Shown one piece after another: positions 5,515-9,431 of a stretch of 9,431 nt of DNA. Source of the stretch: Planctomycetota bacterium (lineage in GTDB: Bacteria; Planctomycetota; UBA1135; GCA-002686595); assembly GCA_027623615.1 (NCBI GenBank), contig JAQBVH010000080.1, positions 1 through 9,431 of the forward strand, read 5' to 3'. Position 1 is the stretch's first letter. Each line of letters starts with the position of its first letter. Under the pieces are notes generated by a model. The model was not told where the DNA came from, searched no databases, and saw only the letters and a list, made by a program, of their open reading frames with translations. The position numbers and the translations under genes are program-made.

Positions 5515-7095
5515 ATGAGCCTCAACGTCAAGCAGTTCCTGATCGCCACCCTCTCCCTGCTCTTCGTCGCCTCCCTGGTGTTCGTGCAGTACGAGGAGGT
5601 CACCCGCCGCCGGCAGGAGGCCGGCCTCGACAAGGCCCACGCGATCGTCCCCGAGACCTCGCGCCGTTGCGTCGAGTGTCACGGCCAGACCGAGCCGGGG
5701 ATCGTCGACCACTGGGAGGGCAGCACGCACGCCGAGAAGGGCGTCGGCTGCTACGACTGCCACGCGGCGAAGGCGTCGGACCCCGACGCCTTCGAGCACG
5801 AGGGCTTCACGATCGCCACCATCGTGACGCCCCTCGACTGCGCCCAGTGCCACCCGCAGGTCTACGCGGAGTTCAAGGCCAGCCACCACGCGAAGGCCGG
5901 GGACATCCTGGACTCCCTGGACAATCGCCTGGCGAAGGTGGTCGAGGGGGCAGCCTTGCCCTTCGCGCCCCACTCGCCGCTGTCGACCATGGGGGCCACG
6001 GAGGTCAACGGCCTCGCCAGCCTGACCGTCGGCTGCCTGCAGTGCCACGGGAGCAAGGTCGCGCTGCGCGGCAACGACGATTCGCTGATCACCGTGGATG
6101 ACCTCGCGCCCGACGCGAGCGGTCGGCCGACGAACCTGGACGCGGTGGGGAACATCGCTCGTGATGCGTTCGGCAAGCCGATCGTCGATCCGTCCACCTG
6201 GCCGAACACGGGTATCGGACGCATCAACCTGGACGGCTCCTTGGGCTCCTGCTCGGCGTGCCACAGCCGCCACGACTTCTCCCCGCGCCGCGCGCGGCAG
6301 CCCGAGAACTGCGGCAAGTGCCACCTCGGCCCGGACCACCCGCAGAAGGAGATCTACGAGGAGTCCAAGCACGGCGTCGCCTATCGCGACCTGAAGGACC
6401 ACATGAACCTCGACGCCAAGGACTGGGTCCTCGGCGAGGACTACACCCAGGCGCCGACCTGCGCGACCTGCCACATGTCCGGCCATGCCGGGAACGAAGG
6501 CAGGATCACCCACGATCCCGGCAAGCGCATCTCCTGGACGAACCGTCCGCCCGTCAGCCTGTTGATGGACACGAACGAGCACCACGAGGTCATCGAGGAG
6601 ACCGATCCGGTGATCCGCCGGGGCCTGATCGACGACTCCTGGCAGGACAAGCGCGCGCGCATGAAGGCGGTCTGCTCGAACTGCCACACCGACGCCTACG
6701 TCAACAACTTCTACACCCAGTACGACGACTTCGTCGTCCTCTACAACGAGAAGTACGGCAAGCCCGGGACCCAGATCATGGCCGCCCTGCTCGAGAACGG
6801 GCTGCGCACCAAGCCGGAGTTCGACGAGGAGGTCGAGTGGACCTGGTTCTACCTGTGGCACCACGAGGGACGGCGCGCCCGCCACGGGGCGGCGATGATG
6901 GCCCCCGACTACGCCCACTGGCACGGCATGTTCGAGGTCGCCGAGCGCTGGTACCTCGAGTTCATCCCGCAGGTGCGTGAGATGTGCGAGCACGGCCGCG
7001 AGGAAGGCAAGGCCGAGGCGGCCGACAAGGTGCTCGAGCTGGTGGACGACATCATGTCGCGGCCCGAGCACGAGTGGAAAGGCGAGGGGCGCTGA
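5515..7095 (+). CDS. Membrane-anchored octaheme cytochrome c, HAO family
   Basis: This 526-residue protein has an N-terminal hydrophobic helix (about 8-25) without an obvious cleavage site, so it is likely anchored with the heme domain outside. It carries eight CXXCH motifs, with His at 56, 83, 113, 178, 250, 270, 320 and 391. Eight hemes plus the order and context of motifs 5-8 (ACHSRH, CGKCHLGPDHPQKEI, YEESKHG, PTCATCHMSGH) place it in the hydroxylamine oxidoreductase family. It looks closest to the epsilonproteobacterial-type reductive branch (eHao). A segment of about 68 residues separates hemes 4 and 5, which are close together in Nitrosomonas HAO. Tyr466 in APDYAHWHG lies near where the HAO P460 crosslinking Tyr would fall, but equivalence is uncertain. 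It holds the operon slot usual for cytochrome c1. It may wire the bc pair to NapA, reduce nitrite or hydroxylamine to ammonium, or both. Its TGA overlaps the napA ATG by one base. Confidence 0.9.
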   Translation: MSLNVKQFLIATLSLLFVASLVFVQYEEVTRRRQEAGLDKAHAIVPETSRRCVECHGQTEPGIVDHWEGSTHAEKGVGCYDCHAAKASDPDAFEHEGFTIATIVTPLDCAQCHPQVYAEFKASHHAKAGDILDSLDNRLAKVVEGAALPFAPHSPLSTMGATEVNGLASLTVGCLQCHGSKVALRGNDDSLITVDDLAPDASGRPTNLDAVGNIARDAFGKPIVDPSTWPNTGIGRINLDGSLGSCSACHSRHDFSPRRARQPENCGKCHLGPDHPQKEIYEESKHGVAYRDLKDHMNLDAKDWVLGEDYTQAPTCATCHMSGHAGNEGRITHDPGKRISWTNRPPVSLLMDTNEHHEVIEETDPVIRRGLIDDSWQDKRARMKAVCSNCHTDAYVNNFYTQYDDFVVLYNEKYGKPGTQIMAALLENGLRTKPEFDEEVEWTWFYLWHHEGRRARHGAAMMAPDYAHWHGMFEVAERWYLEFIPQVREMCEHGREEGKAEAADKVLELVDDIMSRPEHEWKGEGR

Positions 7096-9431
7096 TGACC
7101 GACCTTCATCGTCGTGCGTTCCTGCGCCGGGCAGGCCTCGGCGGCGCAGGCCTGGTCGCGCTCTCCGAACGGGACGTCGCTGCGGCCGAGAAGCTGGCCG
7201 CGGAGGGCAAGCTCGAGGCCCCCGAGGGGCTGACCTGGGGCAAGGCGCCCTGTCGCTTCTGCGGCACGGGCTGCGGCGTGGAGGTGGGCGTCGAGGGCGG
7301 GAAGGTGCGCGCCGTACGCGGCGACGTGCAGAGCCCGGTCAACCAGGGGCTGCTCTGCGTCAAGGGCTACCACCTGCCCGGCTTCCTCTACGGCGCCGAC
7401 CGGCTGACCAAGCCCCAGCGTCGACACCCGGACGGGCGCCTGGAGGAGATCTCCTGGGACGCCGCCCTCGACCTGATCGCCGAGCGCTTCTCCGCGGTGC
7501 TCGAGGAGTCGGGCCCGGAAGCGGTGGGCATGTACGGCAGCGGCCAGTGGGGCGTCCATGACGGCTACGCCGCCCTCAAGTGGGTCAAGGCAGGCCTGCG
7601 CAGCAACAACCTCGATCCCAACGCGCGCCTGTGCATGGCGAGCGCGGTGATGGGTTTCGTCACCCAGTTCCAGAGTGACGAGCCCATGGGCTGCTACGAC
7701 GACTTCGAGGCCGGGGACGACTTCGTGCTCTGGGGCAACAACATGGCGGAGATGCACCCGGTGCTCTTCAGCCGCATCCTCGAGCGCAAGCGTGAGCATC
7801 CCTCGGCACGCATCATCGACATCTGCACCCGCCGCACGCCGACCTCGGACTACGCGGACCAGGTCGTGATGATCGAGCCGGGGTCGGACCTCGCCCTCGC
7901 CAACGGCATCCTGCACCTGCTCGTGACCGAGGGTGGCGGGGACCGCGAGTTCATGGACGAGAACGTCGTCTTCCGCCGCGGGAACGAGGACCTCGAGGAG
8001 ATCGGCTACGGCGCATTCGGCGAACAGGCCGAGCGCTACACGTTCCAGGACAACGCCAGCGAGGCCACCTACGACGACCTCGTCACCTTCCTCGCGGACT
8101 ACACGCCCGCGGCGGTGGCGAAGACCTGCGGGATACCGGAGACGCAGGTGCGTTCCCTGCACCGGCTCTACGCGGACCGCGGCCGGGGTACGGTCAGCCT
8201 GTGGTGCATGGGCGTGAATCAGCACACGCGCGGCACATGGATGAACAACCTGCTCAACGACCTGCACCTGGTCACCGGCAAGATCAGCCGTCCGGGCAAC
8301 AACCCGTTCAGCCTCACCGGACAGCCGTCGGCCTGCGGCACGGCGCGGGAGGTCGGCACCCTCTCCAACCGGCTGCCCGCGGACCGGGTGGTCATGAACG
8401 CGGAGCACCGCCGCGAGACCGAGGAGATCTGGGGCCTCGAGCCCGGCACGATCCCCGCCAAGCCCGGCCACCACGCGGTCGACCTCTTCCGCGCCCTCAC
8501 CCGCGGCGACGTGAAGGCCATGTGGATCCAGGTCACGAACCCCTGGGTCAGCATGCCGAACCTCCACCGCTTCGAGCGCAAGCCGGGGGACGGCCGCTTC
8601 ATCGTCGTCTCGGACATCTACCCGACTCCGACGACCGACGTCGCCGACCTGATCCTGCCCTCGGCCGCGTGGGTCGAGCGCGAGGGTGTCTTCGGCAACT
8701 CCGAGCGCCGCACCCAGCAGTGGGAGCAGCTCGTCGCGCCCCCGGGTGAGGCCCGCGAGGACGCCTGGCAGATCATCGAGGTCGCCAAGCGCATGGGGAT
8801 GGGGCACCTGTTCCCCTGGGAGGGCGACTGGCACGAGCCGATGTACGAGGAGTACCGGCGCTTCACCCTCGGGATCGGCAAGGACCTGGCCAGCTACGAG
8901 CAGCTGCGTTCCTCGCGCGGAATGCGCTGGCCCGTGGTCGACGGCAAGGAGACGCGCTACCGCTACGCGGCCGGAGAGGACCCCTACGTCACGAAGAAGG
9001 CGGGCGTGCACTTCTACAAGGCCAAGGGTTACGGCCAGCGCGCTGCGGTCTGGTTGCGTCCCTACCACCCGCCGGCCGAGGTGCCGGACGAAGGCTACCC
9101 CTTCTGGCTCTGCACAGGCCGTGTCCTCGAGCACTGGCACACCGGCTCGATGACCCGGCGCGTCAAGCAGCTGCACCAGGCGGTGCCCGAGGCCTACGTC
9201 GAGCTGAACCGCGCCGACGCGATCGAGCTGGGCGTGCAGGACGGCGGGCGTGTGCGCCTCGTGAGTCGGCGCGGCTCGGTGGAGCTGACAGCCCACATCG
9301 ATCGCCGCGGCAAGCCGCCGCGCGGCTCCGTGTTCGTGCCCTTCTTCGACGAGAACCTGCGCATCAACGAGCTCACCCTCGACGCGATGGACAACATCAG
9401 CAAGGAACCCGACTACAAGAAGTGCGCGGTG
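7095..9431 (+). CDS. napA: Periplasmic nitrate reductase catalytic subunit NapA (3' end just outside window)
   Basis: The ATG at 7095 opens a frame of 779 codons with no stop in the window. It begins with a Tat signal, LHRRAFLRRAGLGG. The [4Fe-4S] cysteines are 53, 56, 60 and 88, followed by Lys90 in the conserved C-x-KGY link between cluster and pterin. Cys180 in DPNARLCMASAV is the expected Mo ligand. NapA blocks MGCYDDFE, NQHTRG, LTGQPSACGTAREVG and GRVLEHWHTGSMTRRV are all present. The visible end, DYKKCAV, matches the E. coli NapA end as I recall it (KKCAV plus about five residues), so almost nothing is missing. A region near residues 568-612 is roughly 40 residues shorter than in E. coli. 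The enzyme reduces nitrate to nitrite with bis-MGD molybdenum outside the cytoplasmic membrane. Its usual partners napB and napC are not seen here; the octaheme cytochrome directly upstream is the likely electron donor. GAGGGG lies just before the start. Confidence 0.96.
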   Translation, partial: MTDLHRRAFLRRAGLGGAGLVALSERDVAAAEKLAAEGKLEAPEGLTWGKAPCRFCGTGCGVEVGVEGGKVRAVRGDVQSPVNQGLLCVKGYHLPGFLYGADRLTKPQRRHPDGRLEEISWDAALDLIAERFSAVLEESGPEAVGMYGSGQWGVHDGYAALKWVKAGLRSNNLDPNARLCMASAVMGFVTQFQSDEPMGCYDDFEAGDDFVLWGNNMAEMHPVLFSRILERKREHPSARIIDICTRRTPTSDYADQVVMIEPGSDLALANGILHLLVTEGGGDREFMDENVVFRRGNEDLEEIGYGAFGEQAERYTFQDNASEATYDDLVTFLADYTPAAVAKTCGIPETQVRSLHRLYADRGRGTVSLWCMGVNQHTRGTWMNNLLNDLHLVTGKISRPGNNPFSLTGQPSACGTAREVGTLSNRLPADRVVMNAEHRRETEEIWGLEPGTIPAKPGHHAVDLFRALTRGDVKAMWIQVTNPWVSMPNLHRFERKPGDGRFIVVSDIYPTPTTDVADLILPSAAWVEREGVFGNSERRTQQWEQLVAPPGEAREDAWQIIEVAKRMGMGHLFPWEGDWHEPMYEEYRRFTLGIGKDLASYEQLRSSRGMRWPVVDGKETRYRYAAGEDPYVTKKAGVHFYKAKGYGQRAAVWLRPYHPPAEVPDEGYPFWLCTGRVLEHWHTGSMTRRVKQLHQAVPEAYVELNRADAIELGVQDGGRVRLVSRRGSVELTAHIDRRGKPPRGSVFVPFFDENLRINELTLDAMDNISKEPDYKKCAV

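Noticed and set aside
4056..5633. 525-codon minus-strand and 481-codon plus-strand alternative frames over the Rieske and cytochrome b genes
   Set aside because: Both overlap two genes with clear ligand residues and helices. Their products are Arg/Asp/Gln/Pro-rich with no domain.
5386..7071. 561-codon open frame on the minus strand opposite the octaheme cytochrome gene
   Set aside because: The + strand encodes eight CXXCH motifs and HAO-family sequence. The antisense frame is low-complexity Val/Leu/Gly/Arg sequence expected from codon bias.
6909..9296. 795-codon open frame on the minus strand opposite napA
   Set aside because: It is a shadow of napA in very GC-rich DNA. Its translation is rich in Val, Leu, Gly, Arg and His with no recognisable motif, while the + strand carries complete NapA signatures.
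1..9431. tRNA, rRNA, CRISPR array, transposase, insertion-sequence ends, riboswitch
   Set aside because: I saw no spaced direct repeats, no transposase motifs, no cloverleaf-like sequence and no long non-coding stretch that could hold them.

Overview
The window is very GC-rich and almost fully coding. Three things suggest a marine-type Planctomycetota genome. First, there is a secreted lamin-tail-domain protein whose C-terminal module I recall from many exported proteins of that phylum. Second, there is the tail of a protein with a carboxypeptidase-regulatory-like (CarboxypepD_reg) fold. Third, there is a small basic protein of the 'MHK-I-V ... VGRPW' type that I recall from planctomycete genomes. 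This assignment rests on recognition, not on a search.

Left part (1-3158): the 3' end of the CarboxypepD_reg-like protein; a 57-bp gap holding a perfect 8-bp hairpin that buries the next gene's Shine-Dalgarno; a small conserved-type gene cut by one in-frame TGA (740-1147); cysQ on the minus strand (1149-1955); a scarred stretch (about 2012-2200) where a minus-strand gene tail and a plus-strand lamin-tail gene meet head to head, both without 5' ends; and the rest of the lamin-tail gene (to 3091).

Right part (3159-9431): a membrane-anchored rhodanese gene on the minus strand lies divergent to a tight plus-strand operon. The operon encodes a Rieske iron-sulfur protein, a fused b6/subunit-IV-type cytochrome b carrying the Cys expected to bind heme ci, a membrane-anchored octaheme cytochrome c related to hydroxylamine oxidoreductase (HAO), and a Tat-exported periplasmic nitrate reductase NapA. 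NapA runs off the window a few residues before its expected end. Junctions are a 4-bp GTGA overlap, a 10-bp gap and a 1-bp TGATG overlap, so the four genes are very likely cotranscribed.

Reading of the operon: the Rieske/cytochrome b pair would oxidise quinol, with possible Q-cycle energy conservation. The octaheme cytochrome occupies the slot normally held by cytochrome c1, and NapA would reduce nitrate to nitrite outside the cytoplasmic membrane. The octaheme protein could be an electron conduit to NapA, a nitrite/hydroxylamine reductase finishing ammonification, or both. No napB, napC, napD or cytochrome c1 gene is visible in the window. This bc-coupled nitrate reduction module is the most interesting part of the window.
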